From positions 1 to 64,000 of the forward strand of contig DKPB01000066.1 in the NCBI GenBank assembly GCA_002471015.1: a DNA stretch of 64,000 bases, in the 5' to 3' direction. The position numbers and the translations under genes were made by a program. Shown here piece by piece: positions 1-8,068 of this stretch. The notes under the pieces were generated by a model, which saw only the letters and a list, made by a program, of their open reading frames with translations, had not been told where the DNA came from and searched no databases. The DNA is from Stenotrophomonas sp. UBA7346 (GTDB lineage: Bacteria; Pseudomonadota; Gammaproteobacteria; Xanthomonadales; Xanthomonadaceae). The first letter of the stretch is position 1. Each line of letters begins with the position of its first letter.

Positions 1-29
1 GAAAACGCCCGGCAAAGCCGGGCGTTTTC
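1..29. terminator. Intrinsic terminator, probably bidirectional
   Basis: A perfect 13-bp inverted repeat (arms 1-13 and 17-29, loop AAA) starts with GAAAAC and ends with GTTTTC. It lies 23 bp past the stop codon of the minus-strand M3 peptidase gene and would also serve a plus-strand gene left of the window. Confidence 0.85.
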
Positions 30-52
30 ATTCCATCAAGACCAGTAACTGC

Positions 53-2224
53 TTACTTGGCAGCAGTACCGGTGGTCAGGCCGCGCTTCTCCAGCAACGG
101 CTCGATCTGTGGCTCGTGGCCGGCGAAGTTGCGGAACAGCTCCATCGCATCCACGCTACCGCCCTTGGACAGCAGCGTCTTGCGGAAATGGTCGCCGTTG
201 GCACGCGACAGGCCGCCATGCTCGCGGAACCACTTCTGGGTGTTGGCGTCCAGCACCTCGGACCAGATGTAGGCGTAGTAGCCAGCCGAGTAGCCGCCCA
301 TGATGTGGCTGAAGTACGGGGTCTTGTAACGCGGCGGGACCGGCGCGTAGTAGATGCCGTCCTTGACCAGCGCTTCATGCTCGAACTTCATCACGTCCTT
401 CGGTGCCGGGATCTGGCCAACACTGATCTGGTGCCAGCTCTGGTCCAGCATCGCCGCACCCAGGTATTCGGTGGTGGCAAAGCCCTGGTTGAACTTGGAC
501 GCGGCAATCACCTTGTCCAGCAGCGCCTGCGGCATCGCCGAGCCGTTCTGGTAGTGCTTGGCGTAGTTGGCCAGGATGGTCGGCTCGTCGGACCACATCT
601 CGTTCACCTGCGAGGGGAACTCGACGAAGTCACGCGGCACTGCGGTGCCGGCGAAGTAGGGGTACTTCACGTCCGAGAACATGCCGTGCAGCGCATGGCC
701 GAACTCGTGGAAGGTGGTGGTCACTTCGTCCCAGGTCAGCAGGGTCGGCTTGCCGGCCGGCGGCTTGGGAATGTTCAGGTGGTTGGCCACCACCGGCTTG
801 TCACCGGTCAGGCCCGACTGCGACACATAGGCGTTCATCCACGCACCGCCACGCTTGGACTCACGTGCATACGGGTCGAAGATGAAGATCGCCAGCTGGC
901 TGCCATCGGCGTCGAACACGTCATAGACGGTGACGTCGTCGTGGTACACCGGCAGGTCGGTGCGCTGCTTGAAGCTCAGGCCGAATTCCTTGCCGGCGGC
1001 AAAGAACACGCCGTTCTCCAGCACGTTCTTCAGCTCGAAGTAGGGCTTGAGCTGCGACTCGTCGAAGTTGTACTTGGCCTGGCGCACCTTCTCGCTGTAG
1101 AAGGCCCAGTCCCACGGCTGCAGTTCAAACGTCGGCTTGCCGGCGGCCTTCTGCTCGCTGTCGATCATCGCCTGCAGGTCGGCGGCTTCGCGCTTTGCAT
1201 TGGTGACTGCGGCCGGGGCCAGCTGGCCGAGCATGGCGTTGACCGCTTCCGGGGTCTTGGCGGTCTGGTTGCCCAGCGAGTAGCTGGCGAAGTTCGGGAA
1301 GCCCATCAGCGCGGCCTTCTCGGCGCGCAGGGTCATGATGCGCGAGACCAGGGCGGTGTTGTCGTACTCGCCACCTTTGCTGCCGCGCGACACCGAAGCT
1401 TCGTAGATCTTCTGGCGCAGCTCGCGGTTGGTCAGGTTGGTCAGCGGCGGCTGGCCGGTGGTGTTGAGCAGGGCGATGACGTACTTGCCGTCCAGCTTGC
1501 GGGCCTTGGCGGCCTCGGCGGCGGCGGCGATCTGCTCATCGGACAGGCCATCAAGCTGCTTGACGTCGTCCACCACGATGTAGGACGCGTTGACCTCGGC
1601 CAGCACGTTCTGGCTGAACTTGGTGCCCAGGTTGGCCAGCTCGGCGTTCATCGCCTTGAGCTTGGCCTTGTCGGCGTCGGACAGCTTGGCACCGGCGCGG
1701 ACGAAATTGTCGTAGTACTTCTCGACCAGGCGCAGGCCTTCAGCGTCCAGGCCCAGCTTGGCGCGGTCGTTGTACAGGGTCTCGATGCGCGAGAACAGCT
1801 TGCCATTGAGGTTGATGGCATCGCCATGCGCGGCAAACTTGGCCGAGTAGTCGGCCTGCAGCTTCTTGCGCGCGTCATTGGTGTCGGCGCCGATCAGCGA
1901 GAAGAACACGGTGGTGGCGCGGTCCAGCACGGCGCCGCTGTTTTCCAGCGCGATCAGGGTGTTCTCGAAGGTCGGTGCGGCCGGGTTGTTGGCGATGGCC
2001 TCCACTTCCCGCAGCTGCTGGGCCATGCCAGCGTCGAAAGCCGGCGCAAAATCGGCGTCCTTGATCTTGTCGAACTGCGGGTAGTGCAGCGGCAGCGGGC
2101 TTTCAGCGAAGAACGGATTGGCCTGCTGGGCCGACTGGGTGGTCGCAGTGGTTGCGGCCTGGCTGTAGGCCGGCAGGGCAAGACCCAGGGTCGCGGCAAG
2201 GGCGAGGGCGAGACGGGTGTTCAA
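53..2224 (-). CDS. dcp: M3-family zinc metallopeptidase, peptidyl-dipeptidase Dcp type, exported
   Basis: A 723-residue protein of the thimet-oligopeptidase/M3 family, which removes dipeptides from the C-termini of oligopeptides. The zinc site FHEFGHALHGMF (HExxH form) is visible about two thirds along, and the typical C-terminal segment YKTPYFSHIMGGYSAGYY follows. I place the start at a TTG (2224) because GGAG lies just upstream and the product then begins NTRLALALAATLGLALPAYSQA, a convincing signal peptide; the frame stays open further upstream but without family similarity. The protein is therefore probably periplasmic, unlike cytoplasmic E. coli Dcp. It is divergent from the glutathione peroxidase gene and followed by a strong terminator. 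Assignment to M3 is firm; Dcp versus oligopeptidase A type is an inference from length and the leader. Confidence 0.9.
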   Translation of the reverse strand: MNTRLALALAATLGLALPAYSQAATTATTQSAQQANPFFAESPLPLHYPQFDKIKDADFAPAFDAGMAQQLREVEAIANNPAAPTFENTLIALENSGAVLDRATTVFFSLIGADTNDARKKLQADYSAKFAAHGDAINLNGKLFSRIETLYNDRAKLGLDAEGLRLVEKYYDNFVRAGAKLSDADKAKLKAMNAELANLGTKFSQNVLAEVNASYIVVDDVKQLDGLSDEQIAAAAEAAKARKLDGKYVIALLNTTGQPPLTNLTNRELRQKIYEASVSRGSKGGEYDNTALVSRIMTLRAEKAALMGFPNFASYSLGNQTAKTPEAVNAMLGQLAPAAVTNAKREAADLQAMIDSEQKAAGKPTFELQPWDWAFYSEKVRQAKYNFDESQLKPYFELKNVLENGVFFAAGKEFGLSFKQRTDLPVYHDDVTVYDVFDADGSQLAIFIFDPYARESKRGGAWMNAYVSQSGLTGDKPVVANHLNIPKPPAGKPTLLTWDEVTTTFHEFGHALHGMFSDVKYPYFAGTAVPRDFVEFPSQVNEMWSDEPTILANYAKHYQNGSAMPQALLDKVIAASKFNQGFATTEYLGAAMLDQSWHQISVGQIPAPKDVMKFEHEALVKDGIYYAPVPPRYKTPYFSHIMGGYSAGYYAYIWSEVLDANTQKWFREHGGLSRANGDHFRKTLLSKGGSVDAMELFRNFAGHEPQIEPLLEKRGLTTGTAAK

Positions 2225-2379
2225 GGCGGAAACTCCGGTAAAAAGACTGATTCTTTCAGGGTACCTGCAGGCGCGCCTGTACGGGTGTGTCGAATGGCAT
2301 GGTTGCGCTGAAAGGCCACATTTTGCATGCCGTTCGTGCCGTGATGACGTAGGCTGGCCGTCCTGCCAGGAGTCGCGCC

Positions 2380-2862
2380 ATGCCAAACGCCTTTGATTTC
2401 GAGTTGACCGCACTGGATGGCCGTCCGCTGCCGCTGGCCGCCTTTGATGGCAAGGTGCTGCTGATAGTGAATACCGCGTCCAAATGCGGCTTCACCCCGC
2501 AGTACGAGGGGCTGGAGCAGCTGTGGCAGGCGCTGGGCCCGCAGGGGCTGGTGGTGCTTGGCTGCCCCTGCGACCAGTTCGGTCAGCAGGAGCCGGGTGA
2601 TGCGGCTGCCATCCAGGACTTCTGCAGCATCAATTACGGGGTCAGCTTCCCGCTGTCGGCCAAGCTCAAGGTCAATGGCGCCGACGCCGATCCGCTGTGG
2701 CAGTGGCTGCAGCGGCAGAAGCGCGGCGCGCTGGGCATCGCGGCGATCAAATGGAATTTCAGCAAGTTCCTGGTTGGTCGCAACGGCCAGGTGCTTGCCC
2801 GCTATGCGCCAACCACGCGTCCGGAGTCGCTTGAAGCGGATATCCGGGCGGCGTTGGGCTGA
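2380..2862 (+). CDS. Glutathione peroxidase-family thiol peroxidase
   Basis: A 160-residue protein of the GPx/BtuE family, which reduces hydroperoxides with glutathione or thioredoxin. The catalytic-site segment NTASKCGFTPQY places the peroxidatic cysteine near residue 36; GCPCDQFGQQEPG corresponds to the conserved Gln loop, and WNFSKFLVGRNG contains the conserved Trp-Asn. It uses cysteine, not selenocysteine, at the active site. There is no signal peptide, so it is cytoplasmic. It is transcribed alone, divergently from the M3 peptidase gene, and faces the decayed higBA locus at its 3' end. Confidence 0.93.
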   Translation: MPNAFDFELTALDGRPLPLAAFDGKVLLIVNTASKCGFTPQYEGLEQLWQALGPQGLVVLGCPCDQFGQQEPGDAAAIQDFCSINYGVSFPLSAKLKVNGADADPLWQWLQRQKRGALGIAAIKWNFSKFLVGRNGQVLARYAPTTRPESLEADIRAALG

Positions 2863-2878
2863 AGCGAGCGCTGCGTCA

Positions 2879-3165
2879 TCAGGCCGCAGCCAGCTGCAGG
2901 CGGCCTACAGATTTCAGATCGACATGCTGGCGGGCGGCCCAGAGATCATGCGCGTCCTGCATGGCCAACCAGCTTTCCAGGCTGCGCCCAAGGGCGACAG
3001 GCAGGCGCAAGGCCATTTCAGGGCTGGCCCGACTGCAGCCGTTCAGCACCCGGCTCAATGTCGATGCGAAGACCCCAAGTGCCGCACCAATTCGCGGCCA
3101 CTGGCATTGTTCGGCTAAATGCTGGAGATGAGGGTGCCCGGATGCGGCGAGTCATGCATGTTCAT
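2879..3165 (-). pseudogene. higA: Decayed HigA-type antitoxin gene
   Basis: The minus strand starts MNMHDSPHPGTLISSI, the standard N-terminus of HigA/VapI antitoxins, but is then cut by an in-frame TAG. After the stop the frame continues with PNNASGREL, and then a one-base loss near 3079 moves the rest into another frame. That frame reads LGVFASTLSRVLNG (helix-turn-helix), SPEMALRLPVALGRSLESW, LAMQDAHDLWAARQ and a normal terminal TGA. All parts of a roughly 95-residue HigA are present in order, so this is a recent pseudogene with one nonsense and one frameshift mutation. Its ATG overlaps the toxin stop by one base (TGATG), the usual higBA arrangement. Confidence 0.85.
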
Positions 3166-3434
3166 CAGTGATAGTCCTCGTAGTCCAGCACGTGGCAATT
3201 GCCATCCTTGAATTCAAAGGTGACGCGCCAGTTGCCGTTGACGGCACTAGACCAGCGTCCCTTCATCCCACCTCTCAGTTCGTGCAGGCGAAATCCGGGG
3301 ATCTGCTGGCGGGCGTTGCGACGCGCCTGCGCCAGGCCCTGGTCAAACACCGGACGCATCGATTGTGCTGCCTGGCAAGCGGCGGGATAGGCAGCGCCCC
3401 CGCCTGTTTCGCGGTCTCCGCGCATTGCTGGCAC
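3165..3434 (-). CDS. higB: HigB/RelE-family toxin, N-terminus degenerate
   Basis: The last 45 or so residues (IPGFRLHELRGGMKGRW, AVNGNWRVTFEFKDG, VLDYEDYH) match the C-terminal half of HigB mRNA-interferase toxins closely. The first 40 residues of the open frame do not show the usual HigB N-terminus (MIxSFxHKGL), and I find no convincing start or ribosome site. An internal ATG at 3359 would give only 64 residues. With its antitoxin partner inactivated, survival of an active toxin is unlikely, so this is probably a dead or truncated gene. Only the family assignment is secure. Confidence 0.55.
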   Translation of the reverse strand: MPAMRGDRETGGGAAYPAACQAAQSMRPVFDQGLAQARRNARQQIPGFRLHELRGGMKGRWSSAVNGNWRVTFEFKDGNCHVLDYEDYH

Positions 3435-3520
3435 TGCACCAGTTCGTCGAGCAGCACGCCGCGTTGGTTGTCGATGAAGCTGCCGGGAGAACTACTGGAA
3501 CCCGGGAATCCTTTCCGCTG

Positions 3521-3556
3521 AACTGAAAACGGCCGGATCACTGCGATCCGGCCGTT
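3521..3556 (-). terminator. Terminator of fpr
   Basis: A 12-bp perfect stem (3528-3539 with 3545-3556, 5-nt loop) is followed on the minus strand by TTTTCAGTT. It lies about 60 bp after the fpr stop codon. Confidence 0.8.
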
Positions 3557-3614
3557 AAGCTAACGATCATTCTGTGGCTCCTAGCCGCAGAATGTCGGCA
3601 AAACCCCTACGTAC

Positions 3615-4397
3615 TTACTTCTCGACGAAGGCGCGTTCGAACACGTAATGGCCCGGCGTGCCGATGCGTGCCGAGACTTCAAAGCCGCGCGCATCCAGCA
3701 CGGTGCGCAGGTCGGCCAGCATCTGCGGACTGCCGCAGATCATGAAGCGATCATTGGCCGGGTCCAGCGGCGGCAGGCCGAGCGTTTCCTGCATCTGCCC
3801 GGTTTCCATCAGCGAGGTCAGCCGGCCCTGGTTGGGGAAAGGCTCACGGGTAACGGCTGGGTAATACAGCAGCTTGTCGCGGACGATGTCGCCGAGGATC
3901 TCGTCGTTGGGCAGTTCCTGCTCGAAGTACTCGCGGTAGGCGAGATCCTTGGCGAAGCGCACGCCATGGCAGACGATGACCTTCTCGAAACGCTCGTAGG
4001 TTTCCGGGTCCTTGACCACGCTCAGCCACGGCGCCAGGCCGGTGCCGGTGCCCAGCAGGTAGAGGTGCTTGCCGGGATGCAGGTCGCTGATCAGCAAGGT
4101 GCCGGTGGGCTTCTTGCCGACCAGTACCTTGTCGCCAGGCTTGAGGTGCTGCAGGCGTGAGGTCAGCGCGCCTTCCTGCACCTTGATGCTGAAGAAGTGC
4201 AACTGCTCTTCCCAGTTGGCGCTGGCGATGGAATAGGCACGCATGACAGGGCGGGCGCCTTCGTTTTCCAGCCCGATCATCACGAACTGGCCGTTCTCGA
4301 AGCGGAAGCCGCTGTCGCGGGTGGTGGAGAAGCTGAAGTAGGCGTCCGTCCAGTGACGGACCTCGAGCACCGTTTCGGCGCCAAAAGCGGAAGACAT
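3615..4397 (-). CDS. fpr: Ferredoxin/flavodoxin--NADP+ reductase
   Basis: A 260-residue FAD enzyme that exchanges electrons between NADPH and ferredoxin or flavodoxin, supporting Fe-S and oxidative-stress chemistry. The FAD-binding motif RAYSIAS lies near residue 54, the NADP-binding GTGTGLAPWLS near 116, and FMICGSPQM near 217. The C-terminus YVFERAFVEK is typical of bacterial subclass FPRs. The length is normal for the family. The promoter side (4398-4478) contains a weak AT-rich dyad around AATGGGAATGAATCTCATT that could be a degenerate Fur or redox-regulator site, but I would not call it. A SMAG repeat array lies immediately upstream. Confidence 0.95.
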   Translation of the reverse strand: MSSAFGAETVLEVRHWTDAYFSFSTTRDSGFRFENGQFVMIGLENEGARPVMRAYSIASANWEEQLHFFSIKVQEGALTSRLQHLKPGDKVLVGKKPTGTLLISDLHPGKHLYLLGTGTGLAPWLSVVKDPETYERFEKVIVCHGVRFAKDLAYREYFEQELPNDEILGDIVRDKLLYYPAVTREPFPNQGRLTSLMETGQMQETLGLPPLDPANDRFMICGSPQMLADLRTVLDARGFEVSARIGTPGHYVFERAFVEK

Positions 4398-4478
4398 GCC
4401 GTGATTCGTAAATTGGAGACCGTCCTATTCTAGCCGATTTCCCTTAAATGGGAATGAATCTCATTTGAGCTGATTGCT

Positions 4479-4777
4479 GTAGTGCCGAGCCATGCTCGGC
4501 ATTACGCCCCCTCCCTTTGGCCGCAGGCCAAGGGGAGGGCCGGGGAGGGGTGCTTTCGCCGGTAAAGCCCCTTGCCGAGCATGGCTCGGCACTACGCTCC
4601 TTCCCTTTGGCCGCAGGTCAAGAGGAGGGCTGGGGAGGAGTGCTTTTCGCTGGTAAAGCCTCTGCCGAGCATGGCTCGGCACTACGCTCCCTTCCTTTGG
4701 CCGTAGGCCCAGGGGAGGGTTGGGGAGGGGTGCTTTTCGCTGGGAAAGCCCCCTGCCGAGCATGGCTCGGCACTACG
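4479..4777. repeat. SMAG/REP palindrome array, three 90-bp units
   Basis: Starts with GTAG and the palindrome TGCCGAGCCATGCTCGGCA. Three direct units of about 90 bp follow (matching positions 4516, 4606, 4696). Each unit contains a GC-rich hairpin (CTCCCTTTGGCCGCAGGCC ... AGGGGAGGG), the string GGGGAGGGGTGCTTT, and an inverted GTAG palindrome ending CTAC. The array ends at CTAC 4772-4775, four bases before the ABC transporter stop codon. The GTAG-palindrome form is that of Stenotrophomonas SMAG elements (recalled). It fills the whole fpr-ABC transporter gap. Confidence 0.9.
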
Positions 4778-4778
4778 G

Positions 4779-6638
4779 TCAGCGGTATCCGGCGGCCTGC
4801 AGCTCAAACAACTCGGCATAGCGGCCGCCTTCGGCCATCAGCTGCTCGTGGGTGCCACTGGCTTCGATGCGACCGTCGGCCAGCACCAGGATGCGATCAG
4901 CCATGCGCACCGATGAGAAGCGATGCGAGATCAGCACGGCGGTGCGGTTGTCCGACAGTTCCTTGAAACGCTGGAATACCTCGAATTCGGCGCGTGCATC
5001 CAGGGCTGCGGTCGGTTCGTCGAGGATCATCACCTGCGCATCGCGCATATAGGCGCGGGCGATGGCGATCTTCTGCCACTGACCACCGGACAGATCCACG
5101 CCGGTCTTGAAGCGGCGACCGATCAACTGCTCGTAACCGGCAGGCAAGGCCTCGATCACCTCGTCGGCCAGCGAGCGGTGGGCAGCGTCCCGGATGCGTG
5201 CCTTGTCGTTCATGGCATCCACCAGGCCGACGCCGATGTTCTCGCCAGCGGACAGGTGATAGCGCACGAAGTCCTGGAAGATCACCCCCATGTTGGCGCG
5301 CAGGTCGTCGAGGTCGTAATCGCGCAGGTCACAGCCATCAAGCAGGATGCGACCTTCATCGGGGTCGTACAGGCGCGCCAGCAGCTTGACCAGGGTGGTC
5401 TTGCCGGCGCCGTTCTCGCCAACCAGGGCAATCACTTCGCCAGCCTGCAGCTCGAAACTGAGGTTGCGTACCGCCCAGCGCTCGGCATCCGGGTAGCGGA
5501 AGCCGACATTGTCGAAAACAAAACCCTGGCGGATCGGGCGCGGGATCGGCACAGCGTCCGGGCGCGAGCGGATCTCCGGTTCGATCGCGAAGAACGAGAA
5601 CAGGTCGTCCAGGTACAGGGCCTGCCCGGCCACCTGCGAAAAGCCGGTGAGCAGTCCTTCCAGCAACTGGCGCAGGCGCAGGAAGCTGCCGGACAGGAAG
5701 GTCAGGTCGCCGATGCTGAAATCGCCGCGGATGGTACGCCAGGCGATATAGGCATAGGCGGTGTAATAGCCAAAGGTGCCCAAGGCTGCGAGCAGGGTGC
5801 CCCAGATCGCGCGCTTGCGCGCCAGCGTGCGGTTGGCTTTGTAGAAGCGCTCGGCCAGCAGCTTGTAGCGGTCGATCAGGAAACGGTTGAGGTTGAAAAT
5901 CTTCACCTCCTTGGCCGTTTCCACGCTGGCGCCTACCTGGCGCAGGTAATCGAGCTGGCGGCGTTCGGGGGTCCAGCTGAAATTGAGCGAATAGCCCAGC
6001 GTGTTGAAGTGCGATTCGCCGATGAAGGCCGGCACCAGGGCAATTGCCAGCAGCACAATCAACCATGGCGCATAGACGATCAGGCCGGCGGCAAAGCTGA
6101 TGACGGTGATGGTGTCCTGCACCTGGCCGAACAGCTGGCTCATCAGGCTCATGCGGCCCATGGTCTGGCGGCGTGCGCGGTCCAGCTTGTCCTGCAGGTC
6201 GGGGTCCTCGAAATCCTCCAGGTCGAGCTCGGCGGCGTGCTCCATCAGGCGCACGCTGGTGGCATTGGTGAACAGCTCGGAGAGCAGCGAATCGGCGTAG
6301 CTGATCAGTCGACCAAGCAGGTCCGAGCCGATGGCGATGGCCAGTTCCAGCAACAGTAGTTCCAGCAGGGTCGTGAGGTGACCGCTGGAGAGTGCGTCGG
6401 CCAGCGGTGGCATCGGGCCGGCACCAGCCAGGCGCACCGCTTCATCAATGATCAGCTTGCCGACGTACAGCATCGCCACCGGCATCAACGCACGGACCAG
6501 GCGCAGGCCGAGGCTGGCGAGTGTCAGCCAGCGGCTGGTCTGCCACACCTGCCGCAGGAACGGCGGCAGGTTGCGCATCGCATCGACGCGCTCGCGGAAG
6601 CTGGGTTTCTTGGCGGGAGCGGGTTCGGGGTGGGGCAT
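4779..6638 (-). CDS. ABC transporter, fused membrane and ATPase domains
   Basis: A 619-residue half-transporter of the exporter type, which would act as a homodimer in the inner membrane. Residues about 40-330 form a six-helix transmembrane domain (for example TLLELLLLELAIAIGSDLLG and FAAGLIVYAPWLIVLLAIAL). The ATPase domain follows, with Walker A GENGAGKTT near residue 406, signature LSGGQWQKIAIARA near 515, Walker B VMILDEPTAALD near 535, and H-loop ISHRFSS. It has the extended first intracellular region seen in lipid or peptide exporters. No substrate can be named: there is no partner permease, membrane-fusion protein, protease domain or biosynthetic gene nearby. It starts with ATG after a GC-rich 70-bp gap from the BON gene on the same strand. 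Confidence 0.93.
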   Translation of the reverse strand: MPHPEPAPAKKPSFRERVDAMRNLPPFLRQVWQTSRWLTLASLGLRLVRALMPVAMLYVGKLIIDEAVRLAGAGPMPPLADALSSGHLTTLLELLLLELAIAIGSDLLGRLISYADSLLSELFTNATSVRLMEHAAELDLEDFEDPDLQDKLDRARRQTMGRMSLMSQLFGQVQDTITVISFAAGLIVYAPWLIVLLAIALVPAFIGESHFNTLGYSLNFSWTPERRQLDYLRQVGASVETAKEVKIFNLNRFLIDRYKLLAERFYKANRTLARKRAIWGTLLAALGTFGYYTAYAYIAWRTIRGDFSIGDLTFLSGSFLRLRQLLEGLLTGFSQVAGQALYLDDLFSFFAIEPEIRSRPDAVPIPRPIRQGFVFDNVGFRYPDAERWAVRNLSFELQAGEVIALVGENGAGKTTLVKLLARLYDPDEGRILLDGCDLRDYDLDDLRANMGVIFQDFVRYHLSAGENIGVGLVDAMNDKARIRDAAHRSLADEVIEALPAGYEQLIGRRFKTGVDLSGGQWQKIAIARAYMRDAQVMILDEPTAALDARAEFEVFQRFKELSDNRTAVLISHRFSSVRMADRILVLADGRIEASGTHEQLMAEGGRYAELFELQAAGYR

Positions 6639-6708
6639 GGGGGGCTCAAGCGGCGAGGTGCCGGTTCAGGTTACCTGCAAATGCGTTCAGCCCGCCGCAT
6701 CACTATGC

Positions 6709-7026
6709 TCAGCCGTCCTTGCTCAGGTCGATATCGCCCATCTGCGCGTCGTCGCGACCGTCGGGATTGTCACGGACAGCCTCGCCGGCGGCACCGAACG
6801 AGCGTTTGCCACTGTCGACGTGGAGGTGACTGACCACTTTGTGCACGCCTTCGATGCCAGCCACAAGAGCCTCGGCTTTGTGCTTCACCTCGGCACTGGG
6901 AACATCGCCGGACAAGGTCACCTGGCCATTTTTGACTTGGGCGAGTACCTGTGAGGTCTGGGCCTGCTGGCCAAGGGTATGGACGACTTCATCGCCGATC
7001 AGGGTGTCGGAGCGTTCTGCGGACAT
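6709..7026 (-). CDS. BON-domain protein
   Basis: A 105-residue protein with one BON domain (about residues 8-72: DEVVHTLGQQAQTSQVLAQV ... GQVTLSGDVPSAEVKHKAEA ... GVHKVVSHLHV). BON domains are found in osmotically induced periplasmic proteins such as OsmY and in outer-membrane secretins, where they bind membranes or lipids. No signal peptide is visible from the chosen ATG at 7026, which has AGGA just upstream; an ATG ten codons earlier lacks a good ribosome site. The C-terminal 30 residues are acidic and polar. Its role is unknown; a stress function is inferred from the family only. Confidence 0.8.
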   Translation of the reverse strand: MSAERSDTLIGDEVVHTLGQQAQTSQVLAQVKNGQVTLSGDVPSAEVKHKAEALVAGIEGVHKVVSHLHVDSGKRSFGAAGEAVRDNPDGRDDAQMGDIDLSKDG

Positions 7027-7102
7027 GGTGGGGTCCTGTTGAAGCGGGATTCCCAAGATCGCTGATGCAGTGTGAGTTTGGCGTTACCGGGGGCTTGGCT
7101 TC

Positions 7103-7150
7103 GCCCCTCCCTTTGCCGAAGGCAAGGGGAGGGCCGGGGAGGGGTGCTTT
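7103..7150. repeat. GC-rich hairpin repeat, same family as in the 4.5-kb array
   Basis: CCCTCCCTTTGCCGAAGGC pairs with the following GGCAAGGGGAGGG, and GGGGAGGGGTGCTTT follows. This is the same module found three times at 4503-4750, here without the GTAG palindrome. It is followed by a degenerate GGCTTT tract (7147-7180). Confidence 0.7.
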
Positions 7151-7189
7151 GGCTTTGGCTTTGGTTCTGGCTCTTGCTTCTGCCGTTAC

Positions 7190-7312
7190 GCCGTCATTCC
7201 CGCGCAGGCGGGAATCGCTCCTGCTCTGCTCCTGCCTTGGCATTTGGCGAGGACGACAGGCAAGGTCAAGATCAACGGCAAGAGCGATTCCCGCCTGCGC
7301 GGGAATGACGGC
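7190..7312. repeat. Perfect 31-bp inverted repeat pair
   Basis: 7190-7220 and 7282-7312 are exact reverse complements, separated by 61 bp. Each arm is itself a near-palindrome around ATTCCCGCGCAGGCGGGAAT, flanked by GCCGTC at one end and CGCTC at the other. The same pair occurs at 34298-34328 and 34419-34449. A degenerate AAAGCCC tract follows (7325-7365). The whole 7027-7368 gap is made of such repeats; no gene was seen in it. Confidence 0.9.
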
Positions 7313-7368
7313 ATAAAAGCAGAAAGCAAGCGCCCAAAGCCCAAAGCCCGAAGCCCAAAGCTCTTACC

Positions 7369-8013
7369 TCAACTACGCGGCCCTTCCGGCGGCGGTGGCT
7401 CCGACGACTGCAACGCCACCGGCAGATGCCAGCCGAAATGCATGGCCATCATGCGCAGGCCAAAACACAGGCCGGCACCCACCAGCGCACAAGGCAAGGG
7501 CGGCAAGCCCAGCCAGTAGCCCACGGCCACCACCGCGGCGCCCGCCAGCGCGGCCACTGCGTACAACTCTGCCTGCAGCACCAGCGGCACCTGCGCCAGC
7601 AGCACGTCGCGGGCGATTCCGCCGCCTATGCCGGTCAGCATGCCCAGCGCGGCCGCCATCGGCGGAGCAATGCCGAAGGCCAAGGCCTTCTGGGTGCCAG
7701 CCACCGCAAACAGCGCCAGACCCATGGCGTCGAACATTCGCACCGGGTACTGCAGGCGTTCGATCAGCGGTGCCCAGAAAAAGGTGACCACGCCTGCCAG
7801 CAGGGTGATGGCAGGGTAGCGCCAGTCACTGATCGCGGCCACCGGGGTGGCGCCGATCAACAGGTCGCGGGTGATGCCGCCGGCCAGTGCCGCCGCGAAC
7901 GACAGCACCAGCACGCCGAAGATATCCAGCCGCCGGCGCACGCCCATCGTTGCCCCGGACAGGGCGAAGACGAAGGTGCCGACGAGGTCGAGGATCAGTA
8001 CAAGGGTTCCCAT
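7369..8013 (-). CDS. TRIC-type (YadS/UPF0126) cation channel family membrane protein
   Basis: A 214-residue integral membrane protein made of two similar halves, each with the family signature: GGITRDLL near residue 46 and GGGIARDVL near residue 130. Six or seven hydrophobic helices cover most of the sequence, beginning VLILDLVGTFVFALSGATMG. Bacterial and archaeal members of this family are homologues of the animal trimeric intracellular cation channels and conduct K+ or Na+ as trimers; the physiological role in bacteria is unclear. The C-terminal tail (SSEPPPPEGPRS) is proline-rich and short. It appears to be transcribed alone. Confidence 0.9.
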   Translation of the reverse strand: MGTLVLILDLVGTFVFALSGATMGVRRRLDIFGVLVLSFAAALAGGITRDLLIGATPVAAISDWRYPAITLLAGVVTFFWAPLIERLQYPVRMFDAMGLALFAVAGTQKALAFGIAPPMAAALGMLTGIGGGIARDVLLAQVPLVLQAELYAVAALAGAAVVAVGYWLGLPPLPCALVGAGLCFGLRMMAMHFGWHLPVALQSSEPPPPEGPRS

Positions 8014-8068
8014 GCGCCGTATTGTGCGGTGTGGCGGCGGCGCAGGCCATCAGCCTTGTCTGCAGTGC

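Noticed and set aside
2233..2413. A longer M3 peptidase starting at 2413
   Set aside because: The extra 63 residues are Arg/His-rich, overlap the glutathione peroxidase start and precede a clear signal peptide with its own ribosome site.
4398..4478. Fur box upstream of fpr
   Set aside because: The AATGGGAATGAATCTCATT stretch keeps too few consensus bases; noted in the fpr entry but not called.
7190..7312. Insertion-sequence remnant with 31-bp terminal inverted repeats
   Set aside because: Only 61 bp lie between the arms, there is no transposase fragment, and no clear target duplication was seen; kept as a repeat pair only.
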